Positions 24,201 to 36,200 of a stretch of 52,853 nt of DNA are shown here, one piece after another. The first letter of the stretch is position 1; each line of letters opens with the position of its first letter. A program made the translations under genes and the position numbers. The DNA comes from Cymbomonas tetramitiformis. Taxonomy: Eukaryota; Chlorophyta; Pyramimonadophyceae; Pyramimonadales; Pyramimonadaceae. The notes below the pieces were generated by a model. The model was not told the origin of the DNA. It made no database searches and saw only the letters and a list, made by a program, of their open reading frames with translations. The stretch is from NCBI GenBank assembly GCA_001247695.2, contig LGRX02024519.1, positions 1 through 52,853 of the forward strand. Direction: 5' to 3'.

Positions 24201-27200
24201 TACGCGGCGGACGGAGTTCGACCTGCGACAGGTGCGATGGCCGCCCTCAACCTCAACGTGTCTAGTGGACCGCTGCAAGGACTCAATCTGGCTCTGCCCA
24301 TGCCTGTGGAGAAGGAGGACTACCGCGAGATGTTCCAAATTCAAGATGGGAAAGTCTTGACGCAACCGCCCAAGACGTATACGCGGGAGGTATTCTGCTA
24401 CCGCCTACTAGCCTTCGCGCATTCCATGCCGGACTCTGTCGACCGTGAGATTCACTTCTATCACATGTACGTGATAGACTTGTTCACGAAGCTAGACCTG
24501 TACGATGTGAAGTGCGTCGCGGAGTACGACAAGTACATCCGCCAACGCCTGGCGACTAACTTCATCACGTCCTGGAATCCCGACATGCTAGTTGGGACGT
24601 GGAACCGCTTCATCCAATCAAGGAAGGAAGCGGGAAATTTTGCGGTGAAGACTCCGAGATCGAAGGCTTCGGACGCAGCATCTCCTACGCCGAGGACAGC
24701 GAAGCCGGGACTCCACTGCTTTCAGTGGAACGCGGGAAAATGCTCGAAGAAGAACTACAAATTCCCGCACACCTGTTCTTCCTGTGGGGGCGACCATAGG
24801 AAGACGGAGTGTAAGCAAAAGTGACAAGGTGGGCCGGGGGAGGCTTCCCCCGGTTCACACGTGTGTCCGCTCCTGCCTGCTGAGGGGGTGGACATGGATA
24901 TCGACGCGGAACGCGAGGCGTCGCGAACCGACAGCAACGAAGAGAACGTCGACCCTGCCGGGGGCGAGACGACGACGCTTGGGTCTCCTGCGCCAGTGGA
25001 GCCGGGTCATCAGTTGATGACATGTGTTGGTGACACGACGGGTCAGGAGACTACACGTGTGACTGCTTCAGGTGGGGGGGGCCCCACCGCGTGCCCGCCT
25101 GCCTCGCAACCTGAGCCAACCTTTCACAGTGAAACTCCCTCCGTGAACGCAAAGCCACGCGCGAGTTCCGGGTTGCCAGTTGACGACCTGTGGAATTTCC
25201 GCAAGATATATTCTGCGGATGGGGAATTCATGAACCCGTGTGAGGTGCTTGGGGAGCGCGTTTGGACGCCCCCGACGTTTGACGCGTCCTCGGAGACGTT
25301 TAGAGACCTCCTTGCGTCATGGCATGGAGAGTGGACGCAGATTGATCTGAGCGCCCATGGGGTCTCTTTGTTTGCGCTTGCGGAATTCAAATCCTCCACT
25401 GAAGCCATTGGGGCCGAGGTTCCTTTGATTACGAAGTGGGCCCACCGGTGGGCGATGCTGTTCCGCGATGATGCGAATGTCACTGATTTGGTGCGTTCGG
25501 TGTCGCTAGGAGCCGGCTGGGCCTTCGACGCAGACGCCGTGACCATGGCAAGGGAAAACTACGTGAAGGAGGGTTTCGAGCACAAGGTGGACAAGTTGCA
25601 CGATGAAGAGGTACGCCACAGGCGTGTGGTGCCCATCCCTGATCACATTGCGGCAGCAGTGCATGGGGTGGGGGTGGTTGACAAAGACCATTCCAATTTC
25701 GAGAAGGTCCGGGTAGTACATAACTACTCGGAGAATGATGACTCTTCGGTGAACTCTGCTACGGACATTCCGCAGCAGAAGTGGCAGTCTGTGTCTGATG
25801 CTTTGGCCTTTTTGAGGCCGAAATACCACATGATCAAAGTGGACATCAAAGGGGCGTATCGGCATGCTAGTGGTCGTGGAGCTAGTGGCCGATTTGAGAT
25901 TCCCGTTTGGCCATCGCGCCGTTCCGGAGAAATTTCATGAAGTCACGGCGGCCCTTGTAAGGTTCATGAGGGCACAAGGATTCTCTGCCACGGTGGGGTT
26001 CCTTGATGACTTCTGGGTATGCACTGAGTTGGAAACGGGCCCCCGGGGTGCGCTTGAGGCCCTCCGATTGTTGCAAGATGCCCTTGAGTTCTTGGGACTG
26101 GAGGTAGCTTGGGAGAAGTGTGAGGGCCCGGTCCAAGATGTGATCTTCCTTGGCGTGCGCTTGTGCACAAATGAGTGTGGGGAGGGCCGGGTTTCGGCCA
26201 GCCTCCCAGTGCACAAGTGTGAAAGGTTGAGGGACACCGCTTTGAGACTGGCACACGGGGGTTGGTGCACCAGAAGGGACCTTGAGAGGCTGATGGGCCA
26301 ACTGGCCTTTGCCTCTAGGTTGGTCCGGGGGTTGTCACTTTTCTGTGGGTCGGGGCATGCCCTTCTCCGGTCGAAGGGGAAGTGGATCCGGCTCACGGGG
26401 GGTGCGCGGGCTGACTTCGTGTTTGTAGCGGAGTGCATGATGCTCTACGTGGACAACAGGTAGTTCTCATGAGGAGAGTGTTGAAGCCGTCTCATTTCTT
26501 TGTGGATGCCTCCACGGGGACAGGAATGGGGGGGTTTCTGGATGGTAAATACTTGCCTTTCTCCTTGTGGAGAACCACGGAGATGTCATCACCTGTGATG
26601 CTGATGTGCTCCCTGCGCATGGAGATGCCCGTCTCTGGCCGGCCGAAGGTGACGAAGGCAAACACCACGTAGGTGCACGCCCTCAACAGCTCCGTAGCCG
26701 CCCGGCCCACCGGCTCCAGCCCCAGCCCGTGCGCATGCACCGCCGAGACATGCCTGGCAGGCAGCCAGGTCCGCACCGTTTGCTCCTCACCCGCGGCTTC
26801 AGCCGCCTTCACTTGGAGGCGGGCCATGCCCTTCACTGCTCTGGAGATCGCCCGGCCCCTGGCGGGCCCGGGGAACCCCATGTCCTCGTGGTAGTTGTTG
26901 ATGGCGGATAGGTAGGGCTGCATGTTGGACGCCTGCACCGTGCCCTTGTCCAGCATGTGAGCAATGTACAGCCTCACCGTGGCCCCCGTTGCCGGAAGCC
27001 ACTGCCTGCCCTCCGCCTCACAGAACGCCATGAAGGCCCGAGCCTTCGGCCGGTAGTTGCCCACCGTCTTGCCGCCCAATGCTGCCCCCTGCATCTGCAC
27101 TGCCAGCTCAGTGAGGGAGCTGTCCCCCAGCTCTCCTCTCCAGCGCTCCTGAAGCGCCGCATCCCAGCCAGTCACCTCCTGCACCGCTGCCGGGAGCACC

Positions 27201-30200
27201 TCATACCTCTCCTTGCTCATGTCCAGGTCCTCCTTGTCTCCATCCTCGTAGGCAATGTGGGTTAGGCCGTCCGACCCCGTGTCACCCACGGTGCCGGTGT
27301 ACCAGGCATCATCCTGGGGCCTATACACCTTCACCTTGAGGCCACTCGCCAGCCCCGCCTGCGGCGCCTGCCCGGCTGCCCGCCTCCCATCCTGCAGGTA
27401 ATGGCTCACCGGGAGGCGGAGATGCGGAACATGATGCCGTCCCAGCTTGAGGCCCCAAGCAGCTCGGACCCTCCCAGCCGGCTGGGAGAAAAGAGGTCCC
27501 TGCCCCGGGGCAAGATCACCACCTCGTCGGCCATGGCCTCTAGCTGCTGGAACCACATCTGCCCCGGCCAGTAGGGCGCCACCACCGTGGCGGCGCACTT
27601 CTCCTCCCGCAGCTTGTGCGCCACCTCGTCGAGGAGGGACCACGGGGGGTTGACCCAATTGACCTCTCCTAGCCAGGAAAAGGCCAAAGAGTCCACGCCC
27701 TCGCACCCCGGGCCGTGCCACTGTGCGTAGTAGCGCGGCAGCTGGACGGAGAGCTCCGAGGCGAAGCGGTCCACGGTGTGCTGGTGCCATTCCCGCTCCG
27801 CCCACTGAAACCACCTGCGGTTCAGCCGCCAGTCGTCCAGGTCCCGGTCCCGAGACAAGCGGTCGGCCCACTCGTTTGCCTCGCTTCTGATGTACCTCGC
27901 CTGGAGCTCCATGTCCTTTAAGTCCAGCAGGATCCACAGGCGCCGCATCCGGGTTGCGCGACGTGAAGTGCGAGAGCATGGCCACCACCGCCTGGTTGTC
28001 GCAGTAGAGGCGCACCACCTTGCCGGTGAGCTCTCTCAGGAAGGATTGCACCGTCTTGTACACGGCCTCCAACTCCAGGTGCGTGATGTGTAGATGCCGT
28101 AGCTCGTCGGACCAGAATCCTCTTGCCGCGTGCTTGAGGTTCAGCACCCCGCCCCATGCGAACAGAGACGCGTCGGTGTGCACCTTCGCTCTCGTGGAGC
28201 TGCGCCAGATCTTGCGACCGTTCCACCGGCTCTGAGCCGGCAGCCTGAGCCACCACTCGATGTCGCTCCACGACTGCCGTGTGAGCTTCACCTTCGCGCC
28301 CCATCCCCGCCTCGTGGAGAGCACGAAGTGGAGCTCCCTGAGATACAATCTCGCCGGAGGGACTGCCAGATACACAGACTGGCAGAGCCCCGTGAGCGCT
28401 GCCAGCTTCCGAGCTGGGAGCGACCTCCGCTGTCGCGACGCCTCGCTGAGAAGCGCCTTGGACTGCAGGTGAATCTTCTGCAACCTCGCCGGTGTCACGC
28501 GGAACTGACCCGCCTTGAGGTCCACCTCGAGCCCAAGGTGCTCCACCAGCTGCGTCGGCTCCCATTGCCCCTTTTTCTCGTTGCGCGACAATCCGAGTCT
28601 CACCAAGACCCGAGATGTCAGCTCGCGCGCCCTGAGCGCCTCGATCCTGCTGCTTAGCAGCAACAGGAAGTCGTCCATGTAAGGGAGCACCCGCGCCCCC
28701 TGCTGATGCTCCTCGCGGCCGCATCCTCCAGCTCGTCTGCGAACTGCCCAACGTCGTCGCACCTTGCTTCCGCTTTGCAGCTTCCGCACTTCCCGCCGAT
28801 CCTCCGCGGATCTCGGAGAACGAAGGCACTCCACGAGCACCTTCATGACCTTGACGAAGTTGCGTGGCGAGTCGTTCCAGCCGAAGGGGAGGGCGCCGCA
28901 CTGGAACAATTCCCCCCGCACGTCGAACTGCATGTACTCCTGGAAGGCGGGGTCGATCCCCACGACGTGGTAACCGTCCTGGAGGTCGAAGCTGAAGCAC
29001 CAGTCGTTCGGCTTGGCGAGCCGACGCAGCTTCTTCAAAGTCTCCATCTTGCAGCGGGATTTCACGCAGTGAGCGTTCGACCAGCGGAGGTCCATCACTA
29101 GACGCCACTTGTTCGTCCCCGGCTTCGGCACCAGGAACACTCGGGATACGTGTCGTCGCCTCCTCGCTCGCACCCATGCGCCCGTTCTGAGACACCGCTC
29201 GGTCTCTGCGGCCATCCACTCCAGCTGCGGAGGGGTGGCGTCGCCCAACGACACTCCGTGATCGAAAGGCAGAGGCGCCTTGTCGACCCATCGCATCTTT
29301 GCCCCTTTGCTGATCCACTGCATCACCTCTGAGTTCGCGCCAGCTGCGCGCCATGCCCCCCTTCTGCTCCGCACCCTTTCCTGCAGGGTGGGCTCTTTCC
29401 GTTGAACGCCCCGAGGGGCGGAAGGCGTCCAACCTTTCCGTGATCGGAAAGTTAGGTCTGGGCTTGGGCGCCTCGCCCAAGCCCTGACCCTTTACCTCCC
29501 TTGCCGCTGCCGCGGCCACCTTCACCTTTTCCAGCGCCTTTGCCCTTGCCTCCTTGACGGTCACGAAAAGTCGAAACTTTGGCGCTGGCCTTGGCGTGCG
29601 TATTCATCACGGCCTTCGCCTTCGTGGTGTCGAATTCCTTCAACCACTTCGTGAGCACTGAGTCGCTCACCAACCCGTCGCTGCCTGCGTACACCTTCTC
29701 CTCGATGAAAGCCAACTTCGCCCGCAACGCCTCAGCTCCGCCGTGCGACGTTGCGTCAGACTCCATGCTCGCTCTGAGCTGTAACATGGTGTAACGGTTG
29801 TTAAGGAGCGAAAAAACGCCCTTAAACGTGTTGTGCGCTGCGAAAACGCGCTCACTCAATTCCTCCACCGTTGGGGGATCCTTTTCATCTTGACACCAGT
29901 CCAAGGTCACCTCGGAAAACGCAATCGCATCGTGCATGTACGACAGCGCAGGGGCAAGCACCAACTGCTCGTAACGCATGGACGAGTTGGTGCGTTTGGA
30001 GAGGGCGTCGTAGGTCTTGTCGTTGTACAGGTCGTACATCTGCGGCATGTCAGTCTCCAGTGTCGCAGGTCTCGCAGGGAACGGATTCCCTTCAACGTGT
30101 GGGACATACGGGAGCTTTTTTAATGCCTCCAACTCCGCGTCTCCGCTCTGAGCGGAACCACCACCCTGCGAAACGGCTTTCGCTGCCGCCTCCTCCGCGA

Positions 30201-33200
30201 CTTCAACTCTCGCTGCGAGAGTCTCCATCTGCTTCATCATGAGCTTCATCATTTCGCCCTGTTGCTCCAACAGGACTTCCATCGGACTTCGCAGCCGGTT
30301 GTCCAGCCGCGCCAGCATTGTTCTCCGACGCGCCTTGCTCACCTTCTTGATCGCTCATTGTAGTAAGTCGTCAAGGGTTTAAACTTCCACAGTAACGTTA
30401 AAATGTGGGGTTAAATTTTTTGCAGTGTGCCGCACTAAGAATTTCTCCGCGAGGAAAAATTTCTTGTGAAGTTCTTTTGCGAAGGCAAAAGAACAGAGCT
30501 GCGGATTCCCATGGGCGGAACTCCTAAATACTGTCGTGTGTAAAGCCTTTAGATCTAACTCAGCTGCTGATTTTGATCTAACGGCTCAGGAAACTCTGAT
30601 CGATCTACCGGCACAGAAACCTCTAAAATTCCGCAAGCTCCAATTTAACCAGTATCCTGGATGGAACTTTTGGCCCTCCCACAAGAAGCTTTCTACCTTT
30701 TCAGGGATAGAGCGTCATCTCACATTAACTACCTTGAATTGTTCTCGGTATTCTGGGCTCTAAACTTGTGGGGCCATTTGCTCCGGGGACTCACGGTGGT
30801 TCTAATCACAGACAACACTCCCACGATGGGGATGTTGGAGAAGTGGAGGTGCACCCCAGACTTCAGGTTGCTGCTTAGAAGGATTTTCAAGCAGTGTGTG
30901 GAGTTTGACATTAGACTGGTGGTTGAGTGGGTTCCCTCCAAACATAACCAATTTGTTGACGCCCTGAGCCGCAAGGAAAGCGCCTGTTCTTTGAACTCCA
31001 CAAGGAATGGAAGGCAGAATCCTTGTGGCGGAAGGACAGAGATGATTGGAAATTGTTTGCGGAGGTGTTTGGGAATTTGGACCGGAGATTCGGTCCTTTC
31101 TCGGTGGACACCTGCTGTGAAGCATTTGGAGCCAACCACAGACTTTGGTCTGTTGGACGGTGAAACAGGATTGCACTAAACAGGATTGGGCGGGGCACAC
31201 GGCTTGGTGTAACCCTCCCTTTTCTCGCATCCTGAGCATCTTGCTGCACTTTCTGGCCTGTAAGCGCAGGCAGAATGTGAGCACCTCGGCCTGTTTTGTG
31301 ATACCGGTGTGGCCCACTGCGGATTTTTCATTGTGGCAAGGCCCTCGGTGTTCATCTCGGTTGAAAGGTTTGAGGCAGAAAGTGATCTATTCCTGGCCCC
31401 GGACTGTGAGGGAGGGGACATAAAGTTCTACGGGCCCACGAGGTGGCCGGTGGTTGTTTACCGGGTGCCACCATGCTTTGTGCAGCTTGACTGAGAAGTG
31501 GGTGTTGTGCAGATCAAGAGATGCGGGAGCTTGAGGACGGGGTGGCCTACTTCGGACTCAATGCGGTGGCCCGCAACACCCGCTCTTCGTATGACACGGG
31601 AGGTAAGCAATACTGCCGTTTTGTTGTTTGGGCGGATGTGCACCCGGGGTTTCCGGCCTCGGATCACACCATGGAATTGTGGTCCACCTTCCTGGCTAGG
31701 ACGGTGAAGTATTCCACAACCAAGGCCTACCTTGCTGCGCTTCGGGACCTTCATCTTGAGTTGGGTTACCCAATGCCGGGGTTCGAAGATCTGAAAAGAC
31801 TTCGCCGGACCCTGAGGGGCATCAAGAGGTTGAAGGGCAATCCCAAGTGTAAGAAGTTGGGTATTGGCCCGAAAGAATTGACCCGCATCTTCTTTCAAGG
31901 GAAAATTGACCTTACTAAGGACAATGATCGGACCTGTTGGACTGGGTGCCTGCTGGCATTTGGTGTTTGCTTCAGGAAGGCCAACATCACGGCCAAGAAG
32001 CAGGCTTGCTTTGCCCAATCCGGAGTCATGCTCCGAGGGGGTGTGAAGTTCATTGGGAAGGATCAGATGGAGGTAGCGGCTGGCTTCTCCAAGACCAACC
32101 AATTTGCTGAAAGGGAGCACAACGTGCTCTTCAATGCGGTGAGATACCCGGCTCTCTCCGCGGTGACACTCACCAGAAGAGCGCTTGCCCTAGACAAGCT
32201 GCCCGGGGGCCCGAAGGCACCGGTGTTGAGCTACCGTAAGTCTGATGGGCAACAAGTAGCCTTGACTCATTCGGTCTTTGACCACTGGCTGAAAGACAAA
32301 CTCATGGCTGCAGGCTTGCAGCCGGAACTGTACTCAGGACATTCTTTCCGTAGAGGTGCAGCCACTCTGGCTTTTGCAGAGAGGATGCCCCGGAACCTAG
32401 TTAAACACTGGGGGGATTGGGTGTCTGACGCAGTTAACGAGTACCATGAGATGACTCAAGAGCTGGTGGCGGATTCCATGGAGGCAGCCGTGGGCGCTTG
32501 TTGTTAGTTCCAGCATGGATGGTGTAGCTAGTTCCCTGCCTGGCAAAGCGCTGCGTGGTGGGGGAGGGGTACCCAGGATTTAGAGCCAGACAACCCCCCT
32601 AGGCCTAGGGGGGCAGTTCTGACCCCTGGGACCCCTTTGCCTGTCAGGTCTGACAGATCACCACCTAAGGAACTAGAATGAAACTCAGCTCTAGAGTAAC
32701 ATTTATTTGTAAAGAATGCCTTCTTGCATTGTGCGTGCTGTGTGTTTGGCATGCCATGGTCACCCTAGCAATAAGGTGCAACTAGAGTTGGGCTGCAGCC
32801 GGACGAAGCTGGTGGGATGAGGCTGTCAACAGTTGTAGCACTTCATAGATTTTAGCAATTGCCACGTTGCCAGCGGTTGCTGCGGGAACGTGCTTGCAGC
32901 ACTAGATTCAGTTTTAGAATTTGCAGCTAGGGTGCGTGGCGCTGCGCGAGGGCGTGCGTGCGTGCGTGCGTGCGTGCATATTGCATATTTGCTGTGAAAT
33001 TGTTAGATTAGGTTGAGCGCAGCCTGGTAGATGGAGGCCCGGGGAGCGAGTTCTCCTTCCCTAGCGGTTTAAGGGCCCCTCTATAATCCTGGTTGCGTCT
33101 AGTTGGGCCCAAGTCTGCGGTGGGATTGGTTGCAATTCAGTTGCCAATCTTGGTTGAGCCTTGGGCAAGCTAGCGGTTCTTTCTAGTGTTCTTCAATGTA

Positions 33201-36200
33201 TTCAGATTCTGTTTCAATGGCGCGTCGTCGTCGCGGGATGGTGTCGGTCCCTCGAGGCCCTAGGCCTTGGGGCGGGTGGGGTTCGGTGGGGCCGAGTAGG
33301 TCCGATGTGCCTGAGTGGCGCTCTGGCCAAGGGGGGGGGGTGGTGCGTCCGTGGGAAGGCCTCCTGCGAACGGCTGTCCACCCACCTCCTAGGCGCGCTC
33401 CCAGTCCGCTTCCTGCGAACCGGGAGACACAGAGGCAGCCAGCAGGCATCCTCCGCGTTCCCCCTGGGCTCGCGAAGGATCCCTCAGGCCATCCTATGGC
33501 ACACGAAGGTCACACAGTGTCAACGTGGGAGGTGGGTGGTCCCCGGCGCACAATGCTTCTGTCCCCTATGCCCGTCTTCACGCCCCTACGCCGCGCCTCT
33601 CTTCACGCCCCTACGTCGCACCTCTCCAGCATCTTCTGAGCCACACGGCACTTTCTCCCTACATCCATCCCTCCCCCCCCTGGCGCCACACCTCGAAATA
33701 CTTATGCTGCACTAGCACAGGCCATGGGGGTCTATGGTAGGGGTGGCACCTAGATTGCACAGAGCGTGCACTTCCATGTCTTGGAAGCCTACTTCGTTGT
33801 TGTATGTGCACACCGAGCTGCGGCAGAGCATCACCTGCCGCGCCGGACCATCCACCAACCTGACCGGCCGGCACTGGAAGGCACTGCCCGGCCAGGAAGC
33901 ACACTCCAAATGCACCCCCCACCGCAGACCCCGCTCGCCCGCCGGCCAAGGATGGAGCGCCATCGCCTGCCGAGCTTAATGCCATGCTATCCACTCCACA
34001 ATCCCGTCGGCGGGCAGTGAAGAACTCTCGAGGGGAGTCCCCGCCGCTCGGGCCGGGAGGAGAGCGGGCGGAAGCGATGCTGTTGGAAGCGGAGCGTGCG
34101 AGGTCCACCTCGAGGGTTGGAACACTTCCCGAGGGGTAGGTGTTGTCATCGGCATTCTGCACCAGCTCCATCAGGAAATGGCTGCGGCTGGAGTACAAGT
34201 CGTTGGCCAGCTTGCTCAAGGCGCGGCCGAGCATGGCCTTGAGTCCTGCGCGCCCCCGGTAGCCCAGCCAAGTCGCCGCGCGCCTCAGCACTCAACACTT
34301 CAAGCCCAAGCATCGGGTAGAGAAGCAGCGGACAGGGTGCCGGGAGACCCTCCGCGGAGCCCAGGGGGGTAACCGAGCGAGACGGCCGGTGCAGATCGGC
34401 CAGCCGCACAGGTCCATCAGCCGGCATGGCACAACGCGACTGTATCCTAACTCCCGGAAGTGATCCCCTCCCACCTTCCAACTGTGACGCCATGCCCTCC
34501 GGGACATCCACATCAACCATCTTCTCACGGCGGATCTGCTCAATCACCTGCAGCAATGGACCCCCTCCCCCACATCAACCATCTTCTCACGGCGGATCTG
34601 CTCAATCACCTGCAGCAATGGACCTCCCCCGCACATCAACCATCTTCCACGGCGGATCTGCTCAATCACCTGCAGCAATGGACCCCTCCCCCATCAACCA
34701 TCTTCTCACAGCGGATCTGCTCAATCACCTGCAGCAATGGACCCTCCCCACATCAACCACTCTCTCACGGCGGATCCGCTCAATCACCTGGTAATGGACC
34801 CCCTCCCCCACATCAACCATCTTCTCACGGCGGATCTACGCAATCACCTGCAGCAATGGATCCTCCCCCACATCGATCATCTTCTCACGGCGGATCCGCT
34901 CAATCACCTGCAATGGACCCTCCCCCACATCAACCATCTTCTCACGGCGGATCTGCTCAATCACCTGCAGCAATGGACCCCCTACCCCGCACATCAACCA
35001 TCCTCTCACGGCGGATCTGCTCAATCACCTGCAGCAATGGACCCCCTCCCCCCCGGACACCCCGGGAGTCATCCCTGTGATAACCCCCCCCTAGCGTCAT
35101 CGCTCGTGGTGCCGGGAAGGGAGAAAGCGGCTGGCTCGAGCTCTGCGCCATGACGTGGCATGCAACCTGTGCAGAGCTCAGCGAGCCAGCCTCGAGCTCT
35201 GTGCCATGACGTGGCATGCAACCTGCGCAGAGCTCAGCGAGCCAGCCTCGAGCTCTGCGCCATGACGTGGCATGCAACCTGCGCAGAGCTCAGCGAGCCA
35301 GCCTCGAGCTCTGCGCCATGACGTGCCATGTAACCTGCGCAGAGCTCAGTGAGCCAGCCTCGAGCTCTGCATGCGTTGCCTCGACTCTCTTCCACACGCC
35401 ACAGCTACGCTGAAGGACCGGGCCGAAGAACTACCTTCGAGGCCTTCGCCAGCATCGTCTCCTCATCTGTGCCAAGTATTGCCGGATCCCCGGGGACCGT
35501 GTCGCAGGCGGTGGCCGACACGGCCCCTGCACCATCTGTAGGTGACGGCGAGGACCGCTCTGCCGCAGCAGCCGCCGAAGTGCCGTCTGCAGCAGTGGTG
35601 CCGGCGCCGCCGTCCGTCGGAGCACCGCCCCCAGGCGCCTGCGGGGCATCCATCGTCGAATCCGACGGCGCGGGGCGGTATTCCTTGCGGGTGGAAATGT
35701 GCCGCTGTGCACGCTCCGACCTCAGCGCCTCCTCTGCCAGAGATGCCCGCTTCAACGCCACTGCGAGCTGCTCTTGCATTTCGGCGACTTCAGCCTTCGC
35801 CTGCGCCAGCGAGACCCGGGAGCGCCAATCAAAACGGCCCAATACGGCCCGACTCGTCTCAAGGCCCTCAGCTTTCAGAAGCATCCAACCAGTCGTGGGG
35901 ACCCGAGCTCCGCTCCGCTGCAGCCGAAAAATCCCAGCACTGAGCGACCCCTGAGAGACCCCTGAGAGACCCCTGAGCGACCCCTGAGAGACCCCGCAAC
36001 CTCGCTCTGGCTGGCGGCATATTTCTTCAGAGGACGGCATCTGCCTGACCAAGTCAAGCAGGGAGAGCTGAGTGGAACTTGTGGCCCTCCAGCTGTCGAG
36101 CTCTCGGCATCGTCCAGTGCGAGCAATGCGCACAGGTTGCGCCTTCGCCAGCAAGGAAGCCAGAGGACACCTTGGTGGCCTGCACCACCGCCTCGCGCTT

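Larger units (their letters stand above)
22469..25000 (+). repeat. Right arm of a 2.2-2.5 kb inverted repeat (partner 19,640-21,731)
   Basis: From CAGACTGACTTGAAGGTGGT onward the sequence is the reverse complement of 21,731 leftwards, with about one mismatch per 30-50 nt. The main difference is a 423-nt segment (23,440-23,863) present only here. The spacer between the arms is 737 nt. Each arm also contains a small perfect hairpin GTGTTGCAAGG/CCTTGCAACAC (22,594 and 21,588). Confidence 0.9.
26545..30655 (-). mobile_element. Nested second DIRS-like element, 3'-truncated
   Basis: A minus-strand retroelement of a different family from its host element interrupts the outer RNase H gene between GGFLDG (about 26,544) and ELLALPQEAFY (about 30,661). 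Both junctions carry the octamer CTGGATGG. Gene order on the minus strand is gag-like, RT, RNase H, methyltransferase-like, Tudor-like, tyrosine recombinase. The recombinase stops after VVLHKEKGK, before the catalytic HxxR and Tyr, so the 3' end has been lost. No terminal repeats were found for it. Confidence 0.75.
17761..33532 (+). mobile_element. Composite DIRS-like (tyrosine-recombinase) retroelement in a host intron
   Basis: The outer edges are inverted copies of each other: CCTCCCACGTTGACACTGTG at 17,761 and its complement ending at 33,532. Inside are a plus-strand set of retroelement genes (ORF, gag-like, RT, RNase H, methyltransferase-like, tyrosine recombinase) and a deleted minus-strand copy. 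RT plus RNase H plus tyrosine recombinase with no integrase or protease is the DIRS-order signature. There is no target duplication at the ends (left flank CCGTTGCA, right flank TGGGTGGT), as expected for tyrosine-recombinase integration. It lies entirely in an intron of the NOV-like gene; removing it would leave a 411-nt intron. Confidence 0.85.

Noticed and set aside
23169..24860. GTG or TTG start codons proposed for the gag-like and RT frames and for the 22,703 frame.
   Set aside because: The window is eukaryotic; only ATG starts or exon/frameshift continuation were accepted.
26492..29374. A single intact 960-residue polyprotein in the nested element.
   Set aside because: Between about 27,945 and 27,406 the true RNase H/methyltransferase-like sequence is in another frame; the long open frame there is Gly/Arg-rich GC read-through.
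17761..33532. LTR retrotransposon (Ty3/Ty1) interpretation.
   Set aside because: End repeats are inverted, and there is a tyrosine recombinase but no aspartic protease or DDE integrase.
34511..35040. Possible CRISPR-like array.
   Set aside because: Units are contiguous with no unique spacers, in a eukaryotic intron-rich context; it is an exon-derived minisatellite.
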